This document shows, in pieces, positions 32,948 to 41,561 of a stretch of DNA of 64,000 nucleotides. Every line of letters begins with the position of its first letter. The stretch's first letter is position 1. The notes beneath the pieces were generated by a model that did not search any database, had not been told where the DNA came from, and saw only the letters and a list, made by a program, of their open reading frames with translations. The stretch comes from an uncultured Coriobacteriaceae bacterium (lineage in GTDB: Bacteria > Actinomycetota > Coriobacteriia > Coriobacteriales > Eggerthellaceae), in assembly GCA_937937585.1 (NCBI GenBank), contig CALDCB010000015.1, forward strand, positions 85,661 to 149,660, in the 5' to 3' direction. A program made the position numbers and the translations under genes.

Positions 32948-34033
32948 ATGAAAGAACTTCTCAAGCGCAAAGGGATCGAGATCTCCGCGCAACGCTACCT
33001 CATCGACGCTCTGGGAGCCATGGCTCAAGGCCTGTTCGCCTCCCTTCTTATGGGAACCATTCTTTCCACCCTTGGCACGCAGCTGGGCGTGCAGGCATTC
33101 AGCGACGCCGGCGCATTCGCCAAGGCTGCAGCCGGCCCTGCCATGGCGGTCGCCATCGGATACGCGCTGAAGTCGCCTTCACTGGTACTGTTCAGCCTGG
33201 TAGCTGTTGGCGCCGCTGCTAACAGTCTAGGTGGCGCGGGCGGCCCTCTTGCCGTTCTAGTGGTTGCAATCGTCGCAACCGAATGCGGCAAGCTGGTTTC
33301 AGGCGCCACCAAAATCGACATTCTGGTCACGCCGTTCGTCACCATCATGGTGGGCAGCCTGCTCTCGTACGCCATCGCTCCTAGCATCGGCGCTGCAGCC
33401 AGCGCGTTCGGCACCCTCATCATGTGGGCAACCGACCTTCAGCCCTTCCTTATGGGCATCGCCGTATCGGTCATCGTTGGCGTCGCGCTCACCCTACCCA
33501 TCTCTTCGGCAGCCATCTGCGCCGCACTAGGTCTGACCGGTCTTGCGGGCGGCGCCGCGGTTGCGGGCTGCTGTGCGCAAATGGTCGGCTTCGCCGCAAT
33601 GAGCTTCAAGGAAAACGGTGTTGGCGGCCTGATCAGCCAGGGTCTTGGCACCTCGATGCTTCAGATGGGCAACATCGTGCGCAACCCACGAATCTGGATT
33701 CCGCCCACGCTTGCTTCCTCTATCACCGGCCCTATCGCCACTTGCATCTTCGGTATGACTATGGACGGAGCCGCGATCTCCAGCGGCATGGGCACCTGCG
33801 GCCTGGTTGGCCCCATCGGCGTGTACACCGGCTGGCTTGCCAACATCGAGGCTGGCACCATGCCCGCTATCACCGCTTTCGACTGGCTTGGCATGCTTCT
33901 GATTTGCATCGTGCTTCCCGCTATCCTTTCCATCGTTTTCGGCAACCTGTTGCGTAAAATAGGATGGATCAAAGAAGGCGACCTTAAGCTTGAAAGCGCA
34001 GACGATATCGCCCGCGCCAACTCCGAGGCTTAA
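32948..34033 (+). CDS. Stand-alone PTS EIIC-like membrane permease (PTS_EIIC_2 type)
   Basis: A 361-residue, very hydrophobic protein with about ten segments. It begins ISAQRYLIDALGAMAQGLFASLLMGTIL, matching stand-alone EIIC_2-type proteins, with repeated Gly/Ala-rich helices and a loop GNIVRNPRIWIPPTLASSITGPIA. No EIIA or EIIB partners are present here. It is followed 42 nt later by a NiaR-type regulator, so its substrate may be niacin-related rather than a sugar. That is inference from context alone. GAAAGGAC precedes the start. Confidence 0.75.
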   Translation: MKELLKRKGIEISAQRYLIDALGAMAQGLFASLLMGTILSTLGTQLGVQAFSDAGAFAKAAAGPAMAVAIGYALKSPSLVLFSLVAVGAAANSLGGAGGPLAVLVVAIVATECGKLVSGATKIDILVTPFVTIMVGSLLSYAIAPSIGAAASAFGTLIMWATDLQPFLMGIAVSVIVGVALTLPISSAAICAALGLTGLAGGAAVAGCCAQMVGFAAMSFKENGVGGLISQGLGTSMLQMGNIVRNPRIWIPPTLASSITGPIATCIFGMTMDGAAISSGMGTCGLVGPIGVYTGWLANIEAGTMPAITAFDWLGMLLICIVLPAILSIVFGNLLRKIGWIKEGDLKLESADDIARANSEA

Positions 34034-34075
34034 TCGGTTCAGCGCCCGATCGAACGCAACCGAAAGCGGGAAACA

Positions 34076-34612
34076 ATGAACGGCGAAGAACGCAGGAAGA
34101 AGATAACCGGCATTCTGGAGAACTCCGATGAACCCGTGCCCGGGCACACGCTTGGGCACGAGCTGAACGTCAGCCGCCAGGTAATAGTACAAGACATCGC
34201 GCTCCTGCGCAGCGCGGGGCACCCCATCGCTTCCACCAATCGCGGGTACATCATGGGCGGCAAAGCTCAAGCCATCCGCATGTTCAAGGTGAAGCACAAT
34301 GCCGACCAGATACGCACCGAAATGGATGCCATCGTCGACCTGGGCGGCTGCGTCATCGACGTTGCGGTGAATCATCGCACCTACGGTTTCATCAGCGCTC
34401 CGCTCGATATCAAAAGCCGCCGCGATGTCAGCCGGTTCATCGAAGATTTGGACAAAGGAGTGTCTCAGCCCCTGTCCGCTTTAACCGATGGTTACCACTT
34501 CCATCACGTCAGCGCAGACTCAAACGAGATACTTAACGAGATTGAAATATCATTGTCTGACCTGGGGTTTCTTGCTCCACTTACAGATTATGAGAAGGAA
34601 ATGTGCAGTTAA
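34076..34612 (+). CDS. niaR: NiaR/YrxA-type transcriptional repressor (HTH_11 plus 3H domain)
   Basis: A 178-residue repressor. The HTH_11 domain lies in residues 4-55 (RRKKITGILENSDEPVPGHTLGHELNVSRQVIVQDIALLRSAG). The 3H domain follows with spaced histidines in KHNADQI, VAVNHRTYGF and GYHFHHVSAD, proposed to bind metal and nicotinic acid. Family members repress NAD synthesis or niacin uptake genes when niacin is present. It is co-directional with the EIIC-like permease and probably co-transcribed. Confidence 0.88.
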   Translation: MNGEERRKKITGILENSDEPVPGHTLGHELNVSRQVIVQDIALLRSAGHPIASTNRGYIMGGKAQAIRMFKVKHNADQIRTEMDAIVDLGGCVIDVAVNHRTYGFISAPLDIKSRRDVSRFIEDLDKGVSQPLSALTDGYHFHHVSADSNEILNEIEISLSDLGFLAPLTDYEKEMCS

Positions 34613-34634
34613 GGCAAAGTAATTTAGTTTCTGG

Positions 34635-34663
34635 TTAACAACTTTATTTCAGAGTCCTATACT
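34635..34663 (+). promoter_or_regulatory. Promoter of the BASS transporter gene
   Basis: TTAACA (34635-34640), exactly 17 nt, TATACT (34658-34663). The predicted transcript start near 34670 lies just before a terminator-like hairpin. Confidence 0.65.
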
Positions 34664-34676
34664 CCGAATCGTTTTC

Positions 34677-34716
34677 GAGCCGTGAGCGACAAAGCTACGG
34701 CTCATTTCTTTTTTAG
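34677..34716 (+). terminator. Terminator-like hairpin in the leader of the BASS gene
   Basis: GAGCCGT (34677-34683) pairs with ACGGCTC (34697-34703), with three further inner pairs, followed by ATTTCTTTTTT. The T-tract runs directly into the AGGAGG ribosome site at 34715. It can end the niaR transcript, but it also lies between the BASS promoter and its start codon. Confidence 0.7.
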
Positions 34717-34727
34717 GAGGTAGGAAA

Positions 34728-35708
34728 ATGAGAACACTCGAAAAAGTTAGCGGCTTCGCAGGAAAGTACATGGCAATCATCGCGCTACTCGTTGCGATTA
34801 TCGCCCTGATCTTTCCGCAACCCATTCATGCCGCCATCCCCACTTCCTGGGTTAACACGCTTCTCGGCATCGTCATGTTCGGCATGGGCATGACGCTCAA
34901 GCTCAGCGACTTCAAGGTTGTTTTCACGAAGCCCAAAGCCGTTATCTGCGGCATCCTCTCACAATTCATCATCATGCCCGCTTTGGCATTCCTTTTGGTG
35001 ACGCTGTTCCAGCTCCCCACCGAGCTTGCCGTTGGCGTCATCTTGGTCGGTGCTTGCCCAGGCGGCACCAGCTCCAACGTCATGACCTATCTTGCCAAAG
35101 GCGACGTCGCCCTGTCGGTTGGCATGACCGCATGCACCACCATCATGGCCCCGTTCGTAACCCCGGCATTGGTTCTTCTGCTTGCCGGTCAAACCGTCGA
35201 CGTCAGCTACGTCAGCATGCTTGTTTCCATCGTTCAGGTGGTCCTCGTGCCCATCGCCCTTGGCTTTGTGATCAACTACTTCTTCGGCAAGTTCGCCGAA
35301 GCGTTCGGAAAGGCCCTGCCGCTTATCTCCGTTATCGCTATCTGCCTGATCATCATGGCTGTCGTTTCCGCTAACGCAGCAAAGCTCATGAGCACTGGCT
35401 TGCTTGTCATTGCCGTCGTCATGCTCCACAACGTGTGTGGTTATGCCCTGGGCTACCTGGCCGGTCGCATGCTTGGCCTGACCAAAGAGCAAATGCGCAC
35501 GCTCTCCATCGAGGTTGGCATGCAGAATTCCGGCCTGGCCACCTCGCTTGCCACCATGCATTTCGCCGCTATGCCCATGGCTGCTGTTCCCGGCACCGTA
35601 TTCAGCGTCTGGCACAACATCTCGGGTGCGGTGTACGCGAACATCCTCGCTCGCACTGCCGAGGGCAAGAAAGCCGAGAGCCATGCAACGGAAGGTGCGC
35701 GCGCATAA
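34728..35708 (+). CDS. Bile acid:sodium symporter (BASS/SBF) family transporter
   Basis: A 326-residue membrane protein with about ten helices. ILVGACPGGTSSNVMTYLAKGDVALSVGMTACTT near residue 105 and LSIEVGMQNSGLATSLA near 265 are the two crossover-helix motifs of the family that hold the sodium sites. Substrates in bacteria include bile acids, pantoate and other organic anions. The next gene is a bile-salt hydrolase, which favours bile acids. A very strong AGGAGG site lies 7 nt before the ATG. The leader hairpin suggests attenuation. Confidence 0.9.
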   Translation: MRTLEKVSGFAGKYMAIIALLVAIIALIFPQPIHAAIPTSWVNTLLGIVMFGMGMTLKLSDFKVVFTKPKAVICGILSQFIIMPALAFLLVTLFQLPTELAVGVILVGACPGGTSSNVMTYLAKGDVALSVGMTACTTIMAPFVTPALVLLLAGQTVDVSYVSMLVSIVQVVLVPIALGFVINYFFGKFAEAFGKALPLISVIAICLIIMAVVSANAAKLMSTGLLVIAVVMLHNVCGYALGYLAGRMLGLTKEQMRTLSIEVGMQNSGLATSLATMHFAAMPMAAVPGTVFSVWHNISGAVYANILARTAEGKKAESHATEGARA

Positions 35709-35838
35709 CGCCAGCACCCAGCTGATCGATTCTTACTGGATCTGACGCTTTCAAACGGAAAACCCAATCGCAATCAAACCGCGGCCTAACGCACACCCAA
35801 CAAAAGCCCGACGAACAAGCAATCCTCGAACACAACCA

Positions 35839-35879
35839 GTAACGCCAGCGCGAGTAGTTCACGCTGGCGTTACGTTTTT
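35839..35879 (+). terminator. Terminator after the BASS gene
   Basis: A perfect 12-bp stem (35839-35850 with 35862-35873) is followed by GTTTTTG. Confidence 0.85.
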
Positions 35880-35942
35880 GTCGAGCAAGCGTACGCAGTG
35901 CTAGCATCAGCCCATTGAATCTTCCAAACCTAAGGAGCAGAC

Positions 35943-36899
35943 ATGTGCACCGGAATCCGATTCAACGACCCAGAAGGCAACCTGTACTTCGCACGCAACC
36001 TTGACTGGAACACCCGTTACGGCGAGCGCGTGGTTATCACCCCGAAGGGCTTCGATATCCCCTATCGATTCATCGAGCCCGCAAAATCCCAGCACAACAT
36101 CATCGGCATGGCTGTTGCCGCCGGAAACTTCCCCATGTACTTCGACTGCGGAAACGACGCGGGCCTTGCCGTTGCGGGACTGAACTTCCCAGGCTTCGCC
36201 TCGTTCCCTGAAGAGCCGGTCGGGGGCAAAGACAACGTCACCGCCTACGAATTCCCGCTATGGGTTGTCGCAACCTTCGACTCAGTCGATGCAGTTGAGG
36301 AAGCCCTCAAGAACGTCATGATCAACGGCTCGCCGTTCCAACCCGGCGGCGCCGTGGCGCTGCTGCACTGGATCATCGGCGACGGAAAGCGCAGCATCGT
36401 CGTCGAGCAGACCGCCGATGGCCTTCACGTGTACGACGATCCCGTCGACGTGCTTACCAACCAGCCCGAATTCCCCTGGCACCTTACCAACCTGCGCACG
36501 TACATCACCGCCACGAACACCATGCCCGAAAGCCCCGTTTGGGGAAAGATGGAACTTGTGCCGTTCGGTGCAGGCTCCGGTGCTCGCGGCATCCCGGGCG
36601 ACTCGTACACCACCTCGCGCTTCGTGAAAGAGGCATTCACCCATGTCAACTATCCGCAAAAGGACAACGAAGCCGAGAATGTCTCGCGCGCGTTCCATAC
36701 CCTTTCGGCAGTTGCCATGATCGACGGCAGCTCTCAAATGGCCGACGGAACGTTCGAGGTCACCCTGTACACCGGCTGCTATTCGGCGCGCACGCAGACC
36801 TACTATTACTCGACGTACGAGGATCCTGCCATCATTGCGATACCTATGAGCGATTATCTCAACGATTCCACCGACCCATCCAAGATCATCGTGATATAA
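35943..36899 (+). CDS. bsh: Choloylglycine (bile salt) hydrolase
   Basis: Ntn-hydrolase of 318 residues that removes taurine or glycine from conjugated bile salts. The catalytic nucleophile is Cys2, exposed after Met removal. The other active-site positions are present: R18 and D21 (FARNLDW), N81 (GLNFPG), N173 (VLTNQPEFPWH) and R226 (GDSYTTSRF). Length is standard. The start is fixed by Cys2 and an AAGGAG site. It has its own transcript after the 35839 terminator. The related penicillin V acylases share this fold, but the AGLNFPG and NQPEFPWH segments favour bile salts. Confidence 0.9.
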   Translation: MCTGIRFNDPEGNLYFARNLDWNTRYGERVVITPKGFDIPYRFIEPAKSQHNIIGMAVAAGNFPMYFDCGNDAGLAVAGLNFPGFASFPEEPVGGKDNVTAYEFPLWVVATFDSVDAVEEALKNVMINGSPFQPGGAVALLHWIIGDGKRSIVVEQTADGLHVYDDPVDVLTNQPEFPWHLTNLRTYITATNTMPESPVWGKMELVPFGAGSGARGIPGDSYTTSRFVKEAFTHVNYPQKDNEAENVSRAFHTLSAVAMIDGSSQMADGTFEVTLYTGCYSARTQTYYYSTYEDPAIIAIPMSDYLNDSTDPSKIIVI

Positions 36900-36944
36900 A
36901 CGAACGATCAGTGAAACAACGACCCTCTTAGCAAAAGGATCATC

Positions 36945-37358
36945 ATGACCGGAAACGAAATCGTCCTTCAGTACCTCACCGCCGTACCCGCATGGTATTT
37001 GGCCACCAGCGTCGACGACCAGCCGCACGTTCGCCCGTTCAGCTTTGCCGCCGAACAGGACGGCAAGATCTGGTTCTGCACCGCAACCACTAAGGACGTC
37101 TGGGAAGAGCTTCTGGTGAACCCCCGATTCGAGGCAACTTCGTGGTGGCCTGGCCACGGCTGGCTGATCCTTCGCGGCGTTGCCGGCATGAATGACCTGG
37201 TAAACGACGATATCCGTCAGGCGGGTTACGACCACCTCACCATGCTGGGCGAAACCTACGACGGCCCGACCGACCCTACTCTGGTTTTCTTCAGCGTCGA
37301 GCAGCCGCAAGCTTGGATCTGCGGTCACGACGATTGGGAACCCATCGAGCTTCCCTAA
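36945..37358 (+). CDS. Pyridoxamine 5'-phosphate oxidase-like FMN-binding protein
   Basis: A 137-residue split-barrel flavoprotein. PAWYLATSVDDQPHVRPFSFAAEQDGKIWFCTATTKDVWEELLVNP matches the PNPOx-like fold, where the HVRPF strand and T-x-K loop contact FMN. It lies 45 nt after the bile-salt hydrolase on the same strand and is probably co-transcribed up to the terminator at 37384. The small size and lack of a substrate-loop suggest a general flavin reductase rather than vitamin B6 synthesis. Confidence 0.85.
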   Translation: MTGNEIVLQYLTAVPAWYLATSVDDQPHVRPFSFAAEQDGKIWFCTATTKDVWEELLVNPRFEATSWWPGHGWLILRGVAGMNDLVNDDIRQAGYDHLTMLGETYDGPTDPTLVFFSVEQPQAWICGHDDWEPIELP

Positions 37359-37383
37359 CAAGAACGTTCGTCGATTCTTGCGC

Positions 37384-37419
37384 AAGACCCCAGCGACACG
37401 TCGTCGCTGGGGTCTTTTT
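37384..37419 (+). terminator. Strong terminator after the bsh unit
   Basis: A perfect 14-bp stem (37384-37397 with 37403-37416) with a 5-nt loop and a following T-run. Confidence 0.9.
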
Positions 37420-37519
37420 CACTGGGAAAAGAAGCACCGGCTGCCCTTCGTTCCAGCAAGTTCGATTAGCAAGCTTGTCGGCGAAACAAGTCAGCTAACC
37501 CTTCGCCGACGGGTATACT

Positions 37520-39316
37520 ATGTCTATGGAACCGCTAAAGGACATATCGAACCGCAAAATCCTCGCGCTTGCCGCCGTCGCAGCCCTCGCGGTGCTTGGC
37601 ATCCTTCTTCACGCGCAGATTCTGGGTGGCTCCTTTCCACCGCAAATCCGTCGTCTTTTCATGGGATCCTCCGGTACCAGCGGATACATGATCTTGCTTT
37701 GCTTGGTAGCAACCGGTTGGGGTTATTCGGTCTACATCAGATGCTCCGACGAGACGATTCGCAATTACCTGATAGTCATAGCGACGTTGATCGTCTTATG
37801 GATGCTCGACGTGCTGCTTAAGTACCCCCTGCCCGACCCCCTGTTCCTGATCAGGTCATATATGTGGTACTTCTACTACGTGCCAATGACCATCATTCCC
37901 ATGCTTTGCTTCTTAAGCGCGCTTCGCTCGGCGGCGCTTGACACGAAACCCGTTGCAAAGGTCATAAAGGCCATCGTCGTCGCCATCTCAGCAATGGCAA
38001 TCCTCACCGTGCTCACCAACAATTTCCATCATTTCGTGTTCAAATTCGATTTCGCCGACCCCGATTGGTCAGGCAACTACACATATGGTTTGGGTTATTG
38101 GGCGGTCCTGGCATGGTATCTCGTTTTGTTCATCTCCTTTCTTTCCGTCTCTTTCGCAGCTGCCCGTAAGCAACTTCGCAGCGCTTTCGTCCCCATCATC
38201 ATGGTCATTGGCGCAAGCAGCGTTTACTTCATCCTGTACATCCTTCGCGGCACCGTCTCAATCGGCACGAACTTCTCACTTGTATACTGTGTGGTTCTTC
38301 TCGTTGTCCTTGAGATGGCACTCGATCTGGGAATCCTTCCGTCATATAGGTGGTATCGCGACGCCTTCGCAATGCTCCCCCTCGATCTGAAGGTTCTTGA
38401 TCGAAATAACGACGTTGTTTTCCAAAGCAACGAAGCCCTCCCCGTCTCGTCGGCTGTCGCCAACGCAATCAACATGCACCAAGAAACAGCGCAATGCGCT
38501 GCATTCCGCATCGGGTCGATTCCCGCAACCGTCTTCAAAACGTACTCCGTGCACGGCGGAACCGCCTTACTGACCGAGGATGCCTCCACCATCGAAGAAC
38601 GTCGCGAGGCGCTCATCAGAAGACGGGAATCGCTTAGGGAAAGCAACGAACTGCTTGAACGCGAGTCGAAAATCAAAAACGAACTTGTCCGACTTGAAAG
38701 CGAACGAGCCCTCATCGACGAGATCGAACGCGCTCTGAAGGACAAGACGCAAGAGATCGAATCGCTGCTCGGATCACTCCCCACCTGCACCGAAACCGAA
38801 TGCCTGATTGAGCGCAGACGCATCCTTGCGCGCGTCAAGCTTCTGGTTGCCTACTGCAAGCGCAAGGCCGGACTGGTTCTGTCCGAAAAACGCGATCCGG
38901 AATTCAGTCGCGAACAACTGCAGCTGGTGTTCAGCGAAACCGCATCCGACCTCCGATCAATCGGCGTCGAGTGCGCGGCGCTTGTCGAGACGCGCGAGAA
39001 GCTTCCCGCAGCATGCGTCAGCCTTCTGTACGACTGCCTATACGACTTCGCGCTTGCCGCCCACCTCACCAACGATGCCGTGCTCATGTTGTTCGTTCAC
39101 GAACTTGATGCGGCGCACGTCCAAATGAAAGCGCTTCTGGAGACCACCGTGGCCTCGAACGCCGACTTCGAAAGCCTTGCCGACGACCTTAAGGCGTCGC
39201 TGAGCGAAAGGAACGTGCCCTTCTCCATCTCGACCTCACCCAGCAGCGCAAGCCTGTCCGTGATCGCCGACTCCACGGTCCCCGCCATCGCAACGGAGCA
39301 GGAGGCGAACTCATGA
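37520..39316 (+). CDS. Seven-transmembrane sensor-like partner of the downstream histidine kinase
   Basis: A 598-residue protein: seven hydrophobic helices (about 13-285), a PAS-like segment (MLPLDLKVLDRNNDVVFQSNEALP, about 290-345), a long charged coiled coil (EERREALIRRRESLRESNELLERE to about 420), and an unrecognised helical C-terminus. It has the layout of the next gene's kinase but I see no ATPase N-, G1- or G2-boxes, so it is probably not a kinase itself. The stop overlaps the kinase start by 4 nt (ATGA). ATG at 37520 or 37526 is possible; a TATACT box ends at 37519, so the message may be leaderless. Confidence 0.72.
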   Translation: MSMEPLKDISNRKILALAAVAALAVLGILLHAQILGGSFPPQIRRLFMGSSGTSGYMILLCLVATGWGYSVYIRCSDETIRNYLIVIATLIVLWMLDVLLKYPLPDPLFLIRSYMWYFYYVPMTIIPMLCFLSALRSAALDTKPVAKVIKAIVVAISAMAILTVLTNNFHHFVFKFDFADPDWSGNYTYGLGYWAVLAWYLVLFISFLSVSFAAARKQLRSAFVPIIMVIGASSVYFILYILRGTVSIGTNFSLVYCVVLLVVLEMALDLGILPSYRWYRDAFAMLPLDLKVLDRNNDVVFQSNEALPVSSAVANAINMHQETAQCAAFRIGSIPATVFKTYSVHGGTALLTEDASTIEERREALIRRRESLRESNELLERESKIKNELVRLESERALIDEIERALKDKTQEIESLLGSLPTCTETECLIERRRILARVKLLVAYCKRKAGLVLSEKRDPEFSREQLQLVFSETASDLRSIGVECAALVETREKLPAACVSLLYDCLYDFALAAHLTNDAVLMLFVHELDAAHVQMKALLETTVASNADFESLADDLKASLSERNVPFSISTSPSSASLSVIADSTVPAIATEQEANS

Positions 39317-40752
39317 ACCACCTATTCGCCTTGAGGGCAACGGTCCTGAATCTTCTTGTTATCGTTCTTCTGGGAATCACGATCCTGCAACTACTGCATA
39401 GCTTGTTCCTTACCGCCAAAACAACCCAGAAAAGCTCGCGACTCGTCATCTTGTACGAATTCCTTCTCGTGCTCTATCTGTTCATTGCTTGCAATGCGGC
39501 CATGTCGGCACTTCAGGGGCACGGTCAGGTATTCCTGCGGTTCAAACCGTACGCCATAATCCTTGAGCCTTTCCTGTGGCTGAACTTCGCCATTGCGATC
39601 GTGGGCATGTGCGCGTATCGCAAGAAAGGCTTCCTTGCCCATGCGCCCGAGTTCATCACGCTGGTTTTGTCCACACCGCCCGTCGTTGCCAAAGCCGGCG
39701 GGTTCACCGGGTATCTCTTGATAGTCTGCTCTTCGTTTTTTCTGTTCCGCACGCTCTCAAACCTGATGATCGATCTCAAGCTTCGTACAGCCGAACCCAC
39801 CTTCCTCTCACTTGTCGAATCACTAGACAAGCTGCCCGAAGGCATAGCCTGGACGACGACCGATTATCAAATGCTGTACATGAACGACGCCATGCGCTCG
39901 TGTCTGATGAAGCTGGGTTTCGCCACTGACCTGTCCGACACTGCAGACCTGTGGAGAAAGCTGGAATGGACCGCGCTTAGCCATCGCGAGCGAAAAGACG
40001 CGGTGCTTCCTGAAGGCATCCGAATCCACGTCGACGAAAACGAAACAAGGCTGTTCGTGCGCGATTCAACCGTGATTCGCAGAACCGCTTGCAGGCGCAT
40101 CTATGCCATCGACGTCACCGAAGAAGAACGTCTGAACGAGAAGATCGAGCAAATCAACGAAGAGCTTACGGTGAAGAACAGAGAGCTTAACGCCTCGCTT
40201 GCCCAACTTCAGGAAGTAGCTCAAAACAAGGCGCTCGTCGACATGCAGGCGCGCGTGCACGACACCATCGGGCAGCGCCTATCCATCCTGCATCGGTACT
40301 TAGAATCGAACGACTCCGATCCTGAAAAGCTCGAGCAGGTGGTTAGCCTGCTGCACGACATCACCGCCGAACTCGATTCCCATGCGCAGCCCAATGCGCA
40401 AGCAGAACTCGACTCGATCAAGAACGCGTTCTCACTCATCGGGATCGATATCGTGGTGTCGGGCTTACTCCCCGAAGATCCTGCTGTTGCCGCAGGCTAC
40501 ACGCGGATCATCCGAGAAGCATCAACCAACGCGGTCAAACACGGCCACGCAAAAAGGGTTTCCGTCGATATCCGCGAAACTCCCAAGGAGCGCACGCTCA
40601 GTATCTCGAACGACGGCGTTGCAGCTTCCGAAGGAATCCGCTTCGGAACAGGCCTTCCGGGAATGAACGAAACAGCTAAGAGCTTTGGGGGCACCCTTGC
40701 GGTGACCTCGTACGGTCCATTCACCATCGTGGTAAAGCAAAAATTTCAATAA
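39313..40752 (+). CDS. Membrane sensor histidine kinase (NarL-partner type)
   Basis: A 479-residue kinase. Membrane helices occupy residues 8-150 (about five), then a PAS-like segment (DKLPEGIAWTTTDYQMLYMNDAMR), a coiled coil (260-310) and the dimerisation box RVHDTIGQRLSILHRYL with the phosphoacceptor His316. The HATPase N-box is REASTNAVKHGHA (N406), the G-box region GLPGMNETAKSFGG. It overlaps the preceding sensor gene by ATGA and is 46 nt upstream of a LuxR-type response regulator, its presumed partner. The signal is unknown. Confidence 0.9.
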   Translation: MNHLFALRATVLNLLVIVLLGITILQLLHSLFLTAKTTQKSSRLVILYEFLLVLYLFIACNAAMSALQGHGQVFLRFKPYAIILEPFLWLNFAIAIVGMCAYRKKGFLAHAPEFITLVLSTPPVVAKAGGFTGYLLIVCSSFFLFRTLSNLMIDLKLRTAEPTFLSLVESLDKLPEGIAWTTTDYQMLYMNDAMRSCLMKLGFATDLSDTADLWRKLEWTALSHRERKDAVLPEGIRIHVDENETRLFVRDSTVIRRTACRRIYAIDVTEEERLNEKIEQINEELTVKNRELNASLAQLQEVAQNKALVDMQARVHDTIGQRLSILHRYLESNDSDPEKLEQVVSLLHDITAELDSHAQPNAQAELDSIKNAFSLIGIDIVVSGLLPEDPAVAAGYTRIIREASTNAVKHGHAKRVSVDIRETPKERTLSISNDGVAASEGIRFGTGLPGMNETAKSFGGTLAVTSYGPFTIVVKQKFQ

Positions 40753-40798
40753 ACAGGTAAACTGGTAATAAATGAACGCGCCATCGCAAGGAGACGCC

Positions 40799-41440
40799 AT
40801 GATCAGCATCATTCTCGTCGAAGATCAAGCAATGCTGCGCGAATCGCTTGAGCACACCCTGAACGACCAAGACGACATGACGGTTGTCGCCGCCCTTTCC
40901 GATGCGGCCGACTCGATCGACGCCGTAGCGAAAACGCAAGCTGATTGCGTCCTTATGGATGTTTGCACCGAAAACGATTCGAGCGGCATCGTCGCAGCAC
41001 GCAAGATCAAAGAAGCGCACCCCGAGACACGGGTCATCATCATGACCGGCATGCCCGAAATCACCTTCATCGAGCAAGCTCGCGACGCAAAGGCTGACAG
41101 CTTCGTCTACAAGAACGTGGGAACCTCTGACCTTTTAAGCATCGTCCGCTCAACCATGGAGGGCTACTCCACCTACCCCACCCAAAAGCAAAGCGTTTTC
41201 TCGGGAACCGCCTCGCTCACCGACGTCGAAATCGACATCCTTCGTTTGGTCTGCGAAACCAAAACGCGCAAGGAGATCGCCGCCGAGCTTTACCTAAGCG
41301 AGGGAACGGTCAAGCGCCATATTTCCGAGATCTTGGCCAAAACCGGCTACGACAATATTCTTCGCCTGGCAGTCCACGCCGTTTCGAGCGGTCTTATCGT
41401 GCCCAATATGGACGACAGCCGCGATGCCGCAAAAGAATAA
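40799..41440 (+). CDS. LuxR/NarL-type response regulator
   Basis: A 213-residue regulator. The receiver domain has the acidic pocket VEDQ, phosphoacceptor D54 (VLMDVCTEND) and the KN lysine in FVYKNVG. The C-terminal HTH is SLTDVEIDILRLVCETKTRKEIAAELYLSEGTVKRHISEIL, the LuxR/GerE fold. ATG 40799 has an AAGGAG site; an upstream ATG at 40772 is less well placed. Third gene of the sensory operon. Confidence 0.92.
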   Translation: MISIILVEDQAMLRESLEHTLNDQDDMTVVAALSDAADSIDAVAKTQADCVLMDVCTENDSSGIVAARKIKEAHPETRVIIMTGMPEITFIEQARDAKADSFVYKNVGTSDLLSIVRSTMEGYSTYPTQKQSVFSGTASLTDVEIDILRLVCETKTRKEIAAELYLSEGTVKRHISEILAKTGYDNILRLAVHAVSSGLIVPNMDDSRDAAKE

Positions 41441-41561
41441 GCCATTCGGTGTTCCGAAATCGGGTTTGCTGAGCCGTAAGGAACTTCGCAATCGACGCCC
41501 TTCCCATCATGATTTTATCAACGACTAAATCATTCAATCGTCAATGGAAGGAGCGATTGCG

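Noticed and set aside
36282..37385. Minus-strand reading frame of 367 codons
   Set aside because: Antisense to the bile-salt hydrolase and FMN protein genes, both of which have full motif support.
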